This document shows, piece after piece, positions 32,260 to 45,500 of a DNA stretch of 64,000 bases. The translations under genes and the position numbers were made by a program. The notes under the pieces are model-generated. The model worked only from the letters and a program-made list of their open reading frames with translations. It was not told where the DNA came from and searched no databases. Numbering within the stretch: position 1 is the stretch's first letter; each line of letters starts with the position of its first letter. Source of the stretch: Echinococcus granulosus. Lineage: Eukaryota > Platyhelminthes > Cestoda > Cyclophyllidea > Taeniidae. The stretch lies in contig NW_020170389.1 in assembly GCF_000524195.1 (NCBI RefSeq), forward strand, positions 1,039,983 through 1,103,982, read 5' to 3'.

Positions 32260-33300
32260 TGCTCGGGCGAATATGTACTGTCGACATGAAGCAGGGTTTA
32301 ATTGTAACACGGTTGTTTGTACTAATCTCGGTTTTGTTGCAGGGTCACTTTGTGTATCGGCCATTGTGCCTTAGTCGGGTGGGCCGGCCTTTGGGCCGCT
32401 TCTATATGTTAAATGTATATATATGTTCTGCCTGAGTATTATGTCGTCGTTCGTCTTCAGGGAAGTCTCAGGGAGCTACATTAAGGCTATTGGCTTGGCT
32501 CGGAGGCGGTACAATTGTGGAGCTTCCAAGTGGCCCATTACTGAAATTGAGAGTCAAACAAGCAGTTAAAGTGCTACATAGCCTTTCTCCTCTTTTGGGC
32601 GTTGTTCCTAGAGTTTCCCCCGGTCAAACCCTTGCGCTACAAATCACAACGTATTTGGTGTTGCAAGAAAAACACCCACGGACTGACCGCTCCAATCACA
32701 GAATTCGTATGCAGCTAAGAAGGCATCTGACTGCAACGCCACTTATCTCTCCTAAAAATTTTACTAGATCTTGAGTTTTGCCTTGTCTGGGAACTGTATT
32801 AGGTGGGTGAGATATGTGCAGACCATCACAAAAGCACAGCCATATAATAAGGGGTGGAATCTAGCATAGTTCCTTGGGGATAGGGTTTAGCCTCTATTCC
32901 CCCTTGCCACTTTTCACTTCATTGCTACCCAGCCATATATCTCTCTATGTTCTATTCAGATACAGATATCGTAGACATCACCGTAACGAACTTTTTCAGA
33001 TGGTTCATGGCCACGGATGGTGTTGCTTCAATTGTTAATAGCATTCCTGTAGAACATGGGGGTGGGGTGGATGTCAGAAGTAGACGTCATTTCCAGACCT
33101 TCTGCGAAGGGTCACTACATATTCTACCAACAGCATATATATTTCGTCCGCTACTGTAAGGTTTAGCATGAAGTAGTGGAATTCAGGATAAACAATCTTT
33201 GGGATCGGCATCGCTTCCTGCTGCCACCAATACAGCGCCTTAAGACTTCCCTGAAGACGAATGAAGACAATACCAGGGCTGATAGTGTACTGTCAAATTA
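32260..33300. repeat. Probable dispersed-repeat segment with inverted cores
   Basis: TTCGTCTTCAGGGAAGTCT occurs on the plus strand at about 32450-32468 and again, inverted, at about 33244-33262, where it continues as TTAAGGCGCTGTATTGG. Related pieces recur near 36215 and 36368. Between the two copies the DNA is GC-richer than its surroundings. The arrangement fits a small non-autonomous element or nested fragments. I cannot name the family; a terminal-repeat element in miniature, known in tapeworms, is one option. Confidence 0.4.
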
Positions 33301-34475
33301 CCGAAGGTTTAGGTCCGTTACCAAAACCAGGCGTTAAACAATTGACGCATTACAGTATGCTTCATTGTGGCTATGTCCTCTGACATACTTTACCAATGAT
33401 ATAAAAATGAGATTCTAATATTTACTAGGGTGAATTTTGAATTGCATAAACAGCTAGTCCGAATTTACTAAGTATGCTTTATTAAAAATTGCAAATTTCA
33501 GGCATTTTAATGCGGAATAATTGTAACTGGTAGGAAAATTGACTATTTTGTCGTATAGCTAAGAATTATTGTGTTAGAAACTCTAGCCTTTTAAAATTTG
33601 TATTCAAACCCAGAAACTGGGTGAGTGGAACTACACAATGATTTGTGCCCTCAGCGGCAAGTATAGGTTCATACCAAACAAGTTGAATCGCTTGAATTTT
33701 TATGAGCAATCATTTAGCATGTTATTAATTACCATACAAATCTACCATGTAAATTGAAAAAGCCAATGAATGTATTACAGTTCGGCAATCATCTATTGCA
33801 CTAGATCTATTGGCTTTTAAAATTTCATTAATAATGACACGATTTCTAGAAATTATTTATATTTACTTGTTTTACATAGTTTATTTATTGAGAACTTTCG
33901 ACAGTGTGCTATAACTGCCTTAAATATCGTTTACTTTTGTTTTGCAAAGAGTATATGTAATTTTGCATTTCTCAATACGAATGTTTTTCATCCTCACATT
34001 CTTAATGAAAGTGATGCCAATTAAGCTGCATACTTCTTGTAAATGCAAAGGTAGAGTTAAGAGCAGACTTTTATAAACGATGTCACTTTATCACGTCAAA
34101 AGATTTGCACGGGAATTGGTGTTCCACATGACCCTTATTTTTTTATGTTTGTAGCAATAACTGTCCACCTTGTTATGCTCCAATGAAATAGCCTACTATA
34201 TCCTATGCTAGGTGATGACTACTGTTTTGTATTAATACGATTATTGGCATTCTTGATGTCAGAGAGGGTTATTTGCTAAAGAGGCTAGCGCATCCACGAA
34301 TCAAAGAGATTATCTTTCATTCGCTACTAATTTTGGTCACGCAATTCATATCCAAGCATATTTTTTATAAATTACGATTGTCTTTCAATTATAAATGTAG
34401 GCTCTGATAACTTTTTGTCGCAACATAGCTACTAATTCTAACCCATGTAAGTTGTACTTGCCACCCCTCTGTTTA

Positions 34476-34494
34476 CTTGCCAGAGTCTGGCAAG
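34476..34494. repeat. Perfect 19-nt palindrome (9-bp arms)
   Basis: CTTGCCAGA and TCTGGCAAG flank a single G. The 9-bp arms pair perfectly. Isolated, with no gene nearby to suggest a role. Confidence 0.5.
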
Positions 34495-36180
34495 GGTTAA
34501 AGTGATTCCAATTTCTACTAGCAATTGCCAAATTTTTAGTTTCTGGATATCTAGTAAAACATGACTAAAAACCATTAAGTTGTAATTGTAATTAGTAGAA
34601 TATTTAGAGATTTGCGCTTCTGATTTAAGAAAGCGTAGTAAATGTGGAAACTTCCATACCGTAGATTTGTGGGAAGTGTGTGATGCTCACTCGTTCTGAG
34701 CAGAGTCCGCATAAAATTGTTCAGTGAAAGGGTATTTGAGCTGCTTATGAACATTTTCTGTTGACTTGAAACTAATGGTCTCCTGTACAATTATTTTCGC
34801 AAACAGGATTTTCAAAGGACGATTTACTTGCAAAGGTTTCATTTAGATTAATCAAAACCGTAAAGGATGATTAATTTAGCCCACACACGTAGTCACTGTC
34901 ACTTTTCCTAAGAATGGCATATTCTCAAGGTAGTTTTAGCGATCGTGAAAACTTTGAGATGTATCAAATAAAATTGCGGAAAAGCGCAGCCTAAACTGTT
35001 GCACCGCACGACCTTTGGAAAAGGTATTCGCAGGCAAAGCTGAAAGCGTCAAATCAACTTCTGTAGTTGCTGCTGGAGATTAATAAATGACGTGCAGACC
35101 AAAGAAGGAGGAAAGCCATCAATCAAATGAAATGTACTACAAGTTGCAAATGGGGTCTCGCTAAAACCAATGATTAAAAGGACATTGATGAAAGCCAATT
35201 ATCAAGAAGAGGAAAGGAAGCAATTTGAGTAAACTAAAATCTATACTTTTGTTAAAATGGCGTCAGAACCCTTTAACTCACAATATTTAACTTACCCATT
35301 AAGATATATCCTCTTTAAACCGAAAATAAGGCGCAGAATAAGGTATTTCCAGTTGGAGGAATGAGGTCATTTAATTTACTGGAAGAATGATTGGTATGAT
35401 TCTATGTCCCAAAAAGGGACAATAAGCGCTGAATTTTTGCACAAAGCAGTATTATGTCTGGCGTGGTACCTTATTCCTCTATTTTTACAGAAGCGCCATA
35501 TGATTTCTTTGATGTAAACTTCTCATCAACGCACACAGCCTCTTCTCTTATCCCATCTAATATTATCCAATAATCTATCCGGAATTTGCGCATTTTATAG
35601 TAATGCTATTAAAACATTTGGAATAGGGCTATTCTGTTAGTTAAGCATTTGATTGAAGCAAAACATATCAGGAGACGGATGATGGAGGGGTATATTATGC
35701 TTTGTGAGAATAGCAAGTGAATGGAAAACATAACTACTTGTTTTGAGATAAAATCACCTCAAACTCAATTGTTTTTTCATTGGATGAAATTTGTTATTGT
35801 GGTAGTTCGACAGGTATGTGACTAGCTACTGAATTTGTAATAAAATAAACCCAAATAGTCTCCATCACAAACTGCATCTTTAACAAGACTTATTCCAGTT
35901 TTTCATAAATATATTTGGAGTGATTTTTAGACTTTAGTACTGTTTTATCATCTATTGTTTTCACATACCATAATTTGGTTCGAAAATTAAATTCTCTTTA
36001 CCATGTAATGCAATTACAATTTTTGGTGCACAGTAAAACTAATTGAAAGTTTCCCCTCAAACTCTTACCAATTACGGATCCTCGCGCATGACCATATTAG
36101 CTTTTAATTATGTACTAGTCGCTAAATCACGCTTTAATTATAGTGAAACAGCTCGTAAGTAATTTTTACTGGCTGACTTA

Positions 36181-36400
36181 ATGGGGAGCGCGATTTAGAT
36201 AAGTGCTAGGGCAGCTTAAGGCACTGTAGTGCTTTGGTAGTTCGTCCGACTCTGTGCTTGATTGAGCAGACACTTGAGTCCTCGCGGATTGTACTTCCAC
36301 TCAGTGACGTGGCCCTCGGGCTGTGCCAGTAGCCTCAGCTCTGCCATACTACAATAGGCTATTACGACTTCAGGGAAGACTTGTGGCCCTACGGTACCTC
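36181..36400. repeat. Related repeat fragment
   Basis: CTTAAGGCACTGTAGTG at 36215-36231 matches the inverted core at 33227-33244 with two differences, and CTTCAGGGAAGACT at 36368-36381 matches the other core with one difference. The two cores lie in the opposite order and farther apart than at 33.2 kb. The segment is GC-richer than its flanks and has no useful open frame. Confidence 0.4.
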
Positions 36401-38759
36401 ATACCCTGCAATCTAGGAGAACATTAATGTGAAAGGCATTGCAGTATCGCAATTTACCGATACTATTAAAAAATATTACCTTATTAGGGCGGTACTCATG
36501 ATGTCCACATTGGTATCCAGTATCTTCGAAAAGCTGGTAAATCTGACTATTTGTAGACAAATGTGACACTAAGCCTTCCCACCTCATCCGGCCACTAAGA
36601 CGATTCCAGTAAATGGTTGAAGAAAATACCGTTTTTTAAGCAGAATATTCGACTATTGTATCTGTTGATTTAAATATCTCAGATGCGAATTTGTTAAAAT
36701 TTTGTTTGTATTGATAAAAAAGGCGTCACAACAGGATTTTGCCGGCTTACGTATTGACGTTGTAATTGGCGGTCAGCTACTAATCTTGTGCACAAATCAA
36801 CAAGAGTGAAATTTAATCAACAGATTTCTCAGTTGAATGACATCACGCAGTCAGTCTTGTTAATTAATCTTATTATTTTCTTAAGCGTGCATATCTTTTG
36901 CATTTTAATATCTCAATCTTTATTACTCTGAATAGAAATGAATAATATTGGAATTGATTTCCTTGGGAAGAATCTCAAGTTAGCCAAGCTTATTCAGAAG
37001 ATTTTTTGATGTAAAGTAGAAAATTAATTTGTAGAATGTCCTGCTAGGTTAACTTTGAGCTAAAATGACTGTATTTACACAGGCGATCATTATTTAATCT
37101 AGTACGTAACCTCTTTGCAAGTCCCTGTCATTTTTCGAAAGACCATTCAAGAGGCTGGCAAATGCCTGCAGTCTGGCGCTGCAACAATACCAAAGATCTT
37201 TTGTAGCTATCTACATTTTTCACCGTTGCATATAACTGAAGTATAAGAGATAGCCACTGGCTATCCATACATCCTCTCAAATTCTGCTCCCATTCTGCAA
37301 TTAGTATGTAACCGTCTTGTGCAAATTGCTGTTATTGACGCGGCAGCATGTGCGAAAGCGTTGCATTTGTATTGGTATCATGCACTATCTTATATATCCA
37401 GTTGGGATTCTATCCTAATTGAATTTAAACGGAGATGGCAACTCTTATTTCCAAAATAGAATATTTTTGATTCTAAATGAGGGAACGGGCCTAACACATA
37501 TACAGTTAAAAGGCAATCAATTAATTCTTACAATATTGGAACTGAGATAGCATTGAACTGTAGACTACAATGTAGGTCGAAGATTTTAGTTTTCACGAAA
37601 TCCCGAATAGTAGAAATACATTTGTAACAGCATTAGGGACTATGAATGTCGTGATTGAGTGCATAGTTCAGACTCTACTGTATGGAATAGCCTGTAACAG
37701 TATAAGCTTAGTTATCAATAACTTTGAGTTTTAAATGTACTTCGAATGAGCATTTGAATCAATCTGAGGAGTAAAGCATTCTTTAATTGCTCTTGTTGCA
37801 ATGGCCAATGTCGGTAGCTTAATCGTAACTCTACTAGCCCTTATTTCTTAAATTTGCTATAAAATCAAGTTTTGCTATTCATTCTCATGTTGAATAGTTG
37901 GCTATTCAATCCACTGGATGCAGCTTCTTTTCATAGCTCAGTACCGCCGGAGAGTAGGGCAACATAAACACTTTAGGGACATGTTGTCTGGTGTCATGGT
38001 ATCAAAATAAGCTTGTGTGTGCAACACCGCAATCTTATTAAGCATTCTGTTTATTCTCGTTGATTGGTCTCCAATGCCTAATGGTCTCACACTAAGTACA
38101 AGTGAGGCACCTCGATGACTGGAATTTACATTCTTGAAAGTAATCCGTGATTATTTCAAACGCAATAATAATTTCATTTTAAGCATCCCTTTCGGCTATG
38201 CGACATTTCATTGACCTTTTAGAGGAACATAAATCAAGGAAATCTCAAAAATTTTGCATTCAGTGGCCCCATGCCCATACCTTTCAGGATATGACGCTTT
38301 TATTATGGAGCACCAAATTGGGTGAAACATTATTAAGTACAACTGATAGTCACTGTATTGAGTTGGGTTTTGTTGTTACCATGACATTAAAAAACGAACT
38401 TGCAAGAATAGCATTTCAGATCCGATACGTCAATTTGTGTGATAATTCAGTTTAATAAATTGGAAACAATATTTTCAAAACTGCGATCATATTTACCTGA
38501 GCACATTCCAACAAAACCTGTGTGTTTACACCAGTGAGATCCAGGTACTTCAACCTTGCAGGATACCTTTTAATCGAACTGATGGGATTTTTCGCATTAA
38601 TTATGTAGTATTCGAGGGCAGAAAAGCAAACCATGTGTCACTGACATCTGCGCTCCAGCTGATTGGCCTGGTGATTGACCAATGGAAGGTGCTTGTGGGA
38701 AGCAGCGAATCACCGCGTTACTGTGAGGATGCATCAACTTGGATGTGTTACGCGGTACT

Positions 38760-38817
38760 TGTGTTTTTCAGGGTACCTCATTCTACCCAAAAAGCTTGAC
38801 GGAAGTTCGTATTCAAA
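38760..38817 (+). promoter_or_regulatory. Splice acceptor and 5' untranslated sequence before the protocadherin ATG
   Basis: A strong polypyrimidine acceptor (CTTGTGTTTTTCAG, AG at 38770-38771) lies 46 nt upstream of the ATG. The messenger therefore probably has at least one upstream untranslated exon, or is trans-spliced at this site. No in-frame ATG is seen between it and the start. Confidence 0.5.
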
Positions 38818-41800
38818 ATGGCAGTGATGGGTCGAGTATTCCCATGTCTCCTAATCTTTCTTCTCCGGCCGATTCAATGCCAGCGACGTTTCAGTGCTCA
38901 GTTCTCTCTTGGTGACAACACAGAGGGCGGACATCGGGTAGGAAATCTTTTTGCCAACCGCCCCAATAGCCTGCCCTATGGTCCGAGCTTCCTCTCAGCT
39001 ATGATAAAACCAGATGAGCATTTTGTGTTGACCATCAACGGAGATATCACGACAAGCCACGCCATTGATCGGGATGTGGTTTGCAGTAAATTGGATTGCT
39101 GCGATCGACTAATCTGTTACATGTATGCGGAAGCCTATTTCTTCACCACTCGATCACATCCCCTCGTATTTAATGTGACCTTTACTTTCTCGGATGAAAA
39201 TGACAATCCCCCCAAGTTTGATGTACCCCAAGAGAATTTGGTGAAACTTCCAGGCTGGATACCTGACCAATATCGAGAGCTCCCCTTTTTACACTTATCA
39301 GTGCCTGAATCGGTCAGGATAAACTCTAAACTGTCTCTTCCACTAGCGACTGACCTCGACTCAATTGATTTCGGAATTAACTCATATGAGTTGCAGCCGC
39401 TTCATATGAACACCACTTCCTCGGTTAGTCCATTTCGACTGGTCCATGAGAGATCTCGCCTTGGAGCCGAAACTCTAGCATTGATTACTGGTCGAAGCCT
39501 CGATCGTGAAGAGCAGGATAACTACTGGTTTTTGTTATTAGCACTGGGAAGTGGGTCGCCACCTCTCTCCGGTAGTCTGTTACTTCAAATTCAAGTGGAT
39601 GACATAAATGACCACGCTCCCATTTTCCAACGGCCCTTATCAAAGTCGGGCCACACTATTGAATTGCCCGAGAATACTCCTGTTGGACAAGTGGTTTACA
39701 GCTTTAAGGCAACGGATCAAGATGTGGGAGACAATGGAAAGTTAACTTTTGCAGTCAACTACGGTGCCAGTCTACCGAGAACTTCAGTCCTTGTCAACAA
39801 GTGGGTGTTGGACCCAGTAACTGGTGATCTCTCAGTCGCTGGTGTCCTCGATTATGAACACAAAGAAGACAGAAAATTTGTACTCTGTTTGCTTGCTAAG
39901 GATGGCGGCAATCCTCCCCTAACCGCAACAACAATATTCACCATACTTATCACCGATGTGAATGATAATCCGCCTGTAATTGAGGTGAAGTCTACGGGGG
40001 AGCAGGGAGACAACGAGAGCCATTTTGACATAGAGGAGAATGATGGCGAAATTAGGCTTCTCAAACTCATATCCGTAAGCGATCCCGACTCTAACTCTGA
40101 GGAGAGTATATCGTGCCACCTTAGTAAAAGCCGTAACGATTTTGCTCTTAAAAAGTACAGTTCTCTACTCTACGGCCTGTTTAACAGTCGAGCATTTGAC
40201 TTCGAGAGAAATGTTGATGCAGATGGATACTTAAACGTCGATCTCTCATGCACAGATAATGGTACGCCTTCTCTTACCTCCGGGTTGACCATCCGGGTGA
40301 GTCTCCGTGACCTTAACGACAATTGTCCACAGTTTGAGTACCAGACATTCACTTTCAGTGTGCAGGAGGACATCCCGATTGGGTCAGAGATTGGTCGAAT
40401 AGTCGCGCGAGATGCTGATAGCGGCCCGAGAGGCAGACTGAGCTATTGGCTTGGTGCTGATGATCCAGACGACCTTGATCTTGTAGATATTGACCGAGAA
40501 ACAGGAAGAATTACTACAAAAGTTGCATTGGATCGAGAGGAGAAGGAGATACTTAATTTTCACGTAACAGCTGCCGATGGAGGAAATCTAGACGTTTATC
40601 AGGAGTTCGAGGGAATTCCCAGAGAGGCAAAAACTAACACTACTACTATCACTATTCATTTATTGGATGCAAACGACAACGCACCGCAGTATATGGGTGA
40701 GAAGGAGGTTCATGTACGTGAGAATAATGAAGAGGGTTTCGTAATTCTTGACAGTCTTCCCTTTCGAGACAATGACTTAGGGGAGAATGGGACTGTTCGG
40801 TTATTTGTCACCGACTATGGTTACGATGCTGTGGAACATCTTATGCCCTCTCATTCTAGCGGAATGTTTTCTCTACTCAATGATAAACAGTTAATTTTGA
40901 CTGTATCAGTTGATCGAGAGCAAAATCCCCATATCTTTTTGAGAATAATCGCGATGGATGGAGGACAAGCACGACAGCTAACCAGTACCACGACTCTTAC
41001 TGTCATTGTAGATGATGAGAACGATAATTATCCCCAGCTCACACACCCACCGAATGCCACTATGCTTCCTAATCCCAATAACCACTACGAAACAATCGAT
41101 GACCACGAGAGTCGAACAATACCCGTGGACACACCCATCGGCAGCCTTATAACCACTTTGAGGTCTCGTGATCTGGACTCCGGCGATAATGGACGCGTTT
41201 CTTACTACATTCGAAGAGCAGAACCCCATGAACTCTGGTTTCCCACACACCAAAGCCATGTGGGACATGACGTGGAGGGCTCTTTACAGAAACACAAGCT
41301 AGTTGCAGATGGTAATCAGTACTTTAAAATTGACGAGGTAGATGGTCATTTAAGGACCGCTTGGTTGTATGGGAGCCAAAATAATCACGTGAGTAGGAAC
41401 ATTACAGGAATACCACTTTCTCCACCGTCGTTTGGTGTGCACGTTATTGTTGTGGAACTCAGAGACGCTGGAAATCCGTCTTTGACAACGCGGGTGGTAC
41501 TTTATGCTAACATCACCGAGGCCGTGAATTTGGGCCTCTTTGGACTCTCGGGATTTGGATTCGGTGAAGCCGGTCTGGGAAACACTGTGATCTTGATTCT
41601 CATAATCATTTGCAGTTTTGCTCTTATAATCAGTCTTACAGCCGCAATATTTTGGGTACGACTTAAAGTCTACACGACTAATGGTCAGTCCAATCAGGCA
41701 AACTGTATCAAATACCAGACAAAAAGTGTCAGTGTTTATCAAGATGGTCTGTCAAAAAATCCTTGTGACGGTGGACTTGGTTATCTGGATGGCGCGGGGA

Positions 41801-42402
41801 CATTTAAGCCGTTGGAAGGCATTCGATGGAGTACTCCAAACGTTCTCGATCCGTTAAGATACACAGTACACACCCCTCCAAACATTGGAGCTCAGGACAA
41901 CAGTGGTAGCCTAACATTTATTGGGAAATCACCGAACGGGTATCTGGAATCCGAGGAGGTGCAAATGCTTCCGATGATTCACCCCACTGAAGCCAGTGGC
42001 ATGGTGATGCGAGGTTATGATCAGTTAATTATGGGAAATAGTGAACGATATGAGCTTTGCTTCCCAGAGGCCGTTTTACCTAACTTTGCCCAACTGCATG
42101 CGGGCTCGACAGAGAGTGACAGTGGAATGGACAGTGGGGGCTACATGATTGGACATGCGTCATCACCCTCTCCCGAGGGGGCCACTGAACATCCCTTGGA
42201 GCCAGCGCCCGAGCTAAGTGTCCCTTCGACTTTTAAGCCCTCTCATAGTCGTGCTTTCGTCCATTTGACCACCGGATGCAGCACAATAGCAGTTGATGTA
42301 ATTAGGCAGAGTCCTGTCAAACAGATCCTGCTTGGAACAACCTGCAACGCCATGGACTTGGGTGGTCTTTTCAAAAGTCTCGGCTACATTCCCCGCGATT
42401 CT
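38818..42402 (+). CDS. Protocadherin large exon
   Basis: 3585 nt, ending GAT TCT before the donor GTAAGTCC in phase 0. If the intron is retained the protein instead ends 20 residues later at TAA (42463-42465). Confidence 0.9.
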
Positions 42403-42594
42403 GTAAGTCCTTTAAACACTTACAGTGCAAACCATGAAAGGGTCTTGTTATGTTTCCCTTGTTAAGATAATTTAATATTACTAATCAAATCCATAAGTGG
42501 TTGTAAATTTTCACGGTTTTGTTTACGGGGTGTCTAGGCCTATAACATATTGCCATCACAAGGCCTTGCCTCAAATCTAAATACTGTCTACACT
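38818..42594 (+). CDS. Protocadherin, seven cadherin repeats, 3' end not found
   Basis: Calcium-dependent adhesion protein of the plasma membrane. The main exon 38818-42402 encodes 1195 residues; a second exon 42538-42594 continues the tail. Domains: signal peptide 1-21; seven cadherin repeats, six of which end in recognisable DxNDN-type calcium motifs at about residues 126 (DENDNPP), 262 (DINDHAP), 380 (DVNDNPP), 498 (DLNDNCP), 617 (DANDNAP) and 733 (DENDNYP), the seventh ending before the membrane; LDRE motifs within repeats; a single transmembrane helix at about 922-947 (NTVILILIIICSFALIISL); then a cytoplasmic tail of at least 265 residues. A one-exon ectodomain is typical of protocadherins, and seven repeats resembles the delta-1 group. 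The first repeat is unusual in having a cysteine cluster (CSKLDCCDRLIC, 89-100). The open frame runs on to 42465, but a strong GTAAGT donor at 42403 argues for splicing. Confidence 0.9.
42538..42594 (+). CDS. Protocadherin tail exon 2 (57 nt)
   Basis: Acceptor GGGGTGTCTAG, donor GTAAGT. It reads AYNILPSQGLASNLNTVYT in phase 0 at both ends, so it splices cleanly to the large exon after a 135-nt intron and expects at least one further exon downstream, which I could not find. Confidence 0.6.
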
Positions 42595-45500
42595 GTAAGT
42601 ATCAAATTTACACTTTCACCTTATTCATCGAAAGCTTTATGCTTAAATTGTTGGCTATAATTTCTCCTTTTACTTAAAACCATTGAGTTTGCCTTTTAAA
42701 CCGAGCCATTTTATTTCACTCATTTAGTAGCCGATGCAACCGCATTGAGCAGGTTAAAATCCAGCTCGAAGCCTACTTGGATGTGCCTACCCCACTTGCA
42801 ATCCCTTGATTACACAAATGTCTGGCCATTAATTAAATCAACTCCTTAGCTATGCTTTCACTACGGTCTGAGGAGCCTTTCAGTTAATTACTCGTCTGCT
42901 CTACTGAGAGGCAGGGGCGACTCCTGTGCGGGTGCCCGTAAAACGGGTTCTCCTCTTTTGCAAAAAGAAGACTACTTTGTAGTTCACTCTGTTCAAATAG
43001 TTGCACTTTTAGGACAAATTTCATGTTTGGATGGTTGCATGAAAAGTGGATAAGACATAACGTTTTCCTGAGCAGTAGTCAGTGTTAAAAGAAGACGAGA
43101 CTATTTTATGACTAGATTGTGTATTTATTTACGAGATTCGTACCATGCAGGTCTAGAAAATTAAACAAAATTTGACCCAACATTTTTGGTGATAAAAATA
43201 GAATCAAGTCCTGGATAGGTAATATTTTTTCCGTATGAACAATCTCGCTTGGTGTGGAGATGTATGCTGACTCCTGCTGTTATTGCCATTTAAAGCAAGG
43301 TAGGAACAATTTGACTTTCTTGAATGATGAATGGTAAGTATTTCCTAAAAAAACACTTTTCTTTAAAAGATAACACTTTCACTTTTCAATCTTTCATTAT
43401 CTTGTTTAAGAACATGACACTTCTGTTCATCTTTTAACGCTTGAGTCACCTTTGAAGGCCTTAGGGACAGTTCTCTTATGAATGTAAAGCAGGGTAAAGA
43501 ACTGCATCCCGATATTTGCAAAAAAATATTCTTTGATGTCATCCATTTGTTTAAGACTGCTAAATCTGCTTAGAATTGGGCCACATTTCTTGAACAATTA
43601 AAACACTATGGCTTGGATATACGACTTTTCGTTATCGAGCAGTTTATCTAATTTTTAACCCATGCCAGGTGTAATTATGTTTGTGGTACGCTTCTAGAAA
43701 GGGAGGCGAGTTGGTTATAACTTATCAAAATTTGAAATTTCACTGACTCATCCTTCCCTTACCATCTAGAAATGGTAGTAAGAAACTCATGAAATTCGGT
43801 CACTGCCATTCAAATTGGCTTGTCACTCCTGGTGCGGTAGTAGGTCTCGTGGATTTTCTATTTTTCACTATTTGAATCAAGCTTGGAAATTACTCTCTCT
43901 ATACTTCAATTTACAACTTTACGATAATGCAAAGCAAAATTGGCTTATCTAGGGCTTGATGACTATAAGGGAGTGGCCATTGGTGTGTTGAGATGTTATT
44001 ATTTGGGATTTGATCCCAATCAAAAAGACTTCGCACGTATACCCGCACCAACATTAACGTGACGTAATCCAAGTTCGTCGTGTAACCTGTCAGTTATACT
44101 TACTTTCACTGGTGCATTTGTCAAAACAGCTTAGTCTGAGATGGTCCTAATGTTGCCTGCCACACACCATCTGCCTTTCAATGCGCTGCTTCATGTGATT
44201 TCACGTGAGCGGTACATTCATCAGCAGCCACGTCATGCCAACTGTATGTGGTCGTACGTATAGACTGGCTTAAAATTTTCCCGTCTTCGATGCAATTTCC
44301 CTCTATGCACCTGCTTTAGCTATCAACTCGTGTATCCGTGGTGCAGTTTTCGGCAGAAGTTTGCGCTCAACCGATTCTAAGGTACAACAAAGGAATCGTT
44401 CGCTAATTAGGTTCCAAAAATACAGCTCTCCTTTTGTATGCGAATTCATTATTTACGGAGATTTCAGTCAGTTTAATCATCCACACGGACACCTTAAAGC
44501 CCTTTCTCTTTAAAATACTAGGATGTGTTAATAATAGGTATATGAGAAAATCCTAGTCATTCTGCTGCCAAACGCATGTTCCAGCTCTACCAAGAGTTTT
44601 AAAGCATAATCTCTGTAATTTAGCTGCTTGTGATGAATCTATACAATCGAAAGGAGCAACGCATGAATCTCATAAAGTAGGGGTTGTATCTTTTCAGCTG
44701 AAAGAAGTCCAATCGGTAAAGAAATAATGGCCGTTGCTTTGAAGGTTCGGCAGAGTGTAGGCCAGAAGAACATCTAACTACGCATTTATTCTTTGATACA
44801 AATTTTATTATAGCTTTGACCAAAGGATCTTTTAAGAGTTATGCTCCAATACGACTTTTGAGGTTAAGAATTCTCGCAGATTCTTCACATTCTCTGTAGA
44901 ATGGTCTTGTCAGTGAGTTTTTTTAGATACCTGTGACGCTTCGGAATTTATCGTTGCTTTCAAACCAGGATGTCTTCATTTTATAGTTAGCTACCATAAT
45001 ACGGTGCAGTCCATTCTTGATGTTGGCAACTTGCGACCCATAATTACCCCACCATAAAATTTCGCACAACCGTGTTTATTGCTGTTATTAAGAACGAACT
45101 TTTCCAATGCATATGCAAATATCAGTAGTCAATGGATGACTTCTTGATAACCAAAACCACAGCAGTTTTACGTATTTTTCAAAAATTTGAGTAAAAATCC
45201 TTGTGCTAACTTCTTACAGCTATAGCTTTTTGGACCGCATTATGCATGTTTGATAATATTTGTTCAGTGAGTGCCAAAATAGCTCTTGATATGATAGCTT
45301 CGATACGATGCAGTATTATCCCTATCAGGTAGAAGTGTGACAAAAGCAGTTATTTTATTTACGCTTTTACGCTAACCTTACGAATTTGATGTCCACAATC
45401 CACGTAGCAATATGACAGTGCGATATCCAAGGTTTAATACTAGCAAATAACGAAAATTCAAAAAAAATCTTTGCATTTTTAGGCTAAAACTGGGAAACTC

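Larger units (their letters stand above)
31817..38817. other. 7-kb spacer between divergent CDK5RAP3 and protocadherin genes
   Basis: No gene can be supported here. It must contain the CDK5RAP3 promoter at the left and the protocadherin promoter and probably 5' untranslated exons at the right. Segments at about 32260-33300 and 36180-36400 are GC-richer and share short sequence cores, suggesting old dispersed repeats. The rest is AT-rich without open frames of note. Confidence 0.5.

Noticed and set aside
39852..41742. Antisense frames of up to 130 codons within the protocadherin exon
   Set aside because: They are shadows of the long sense frame, which has clear domains, signal peptide and membrane segment.
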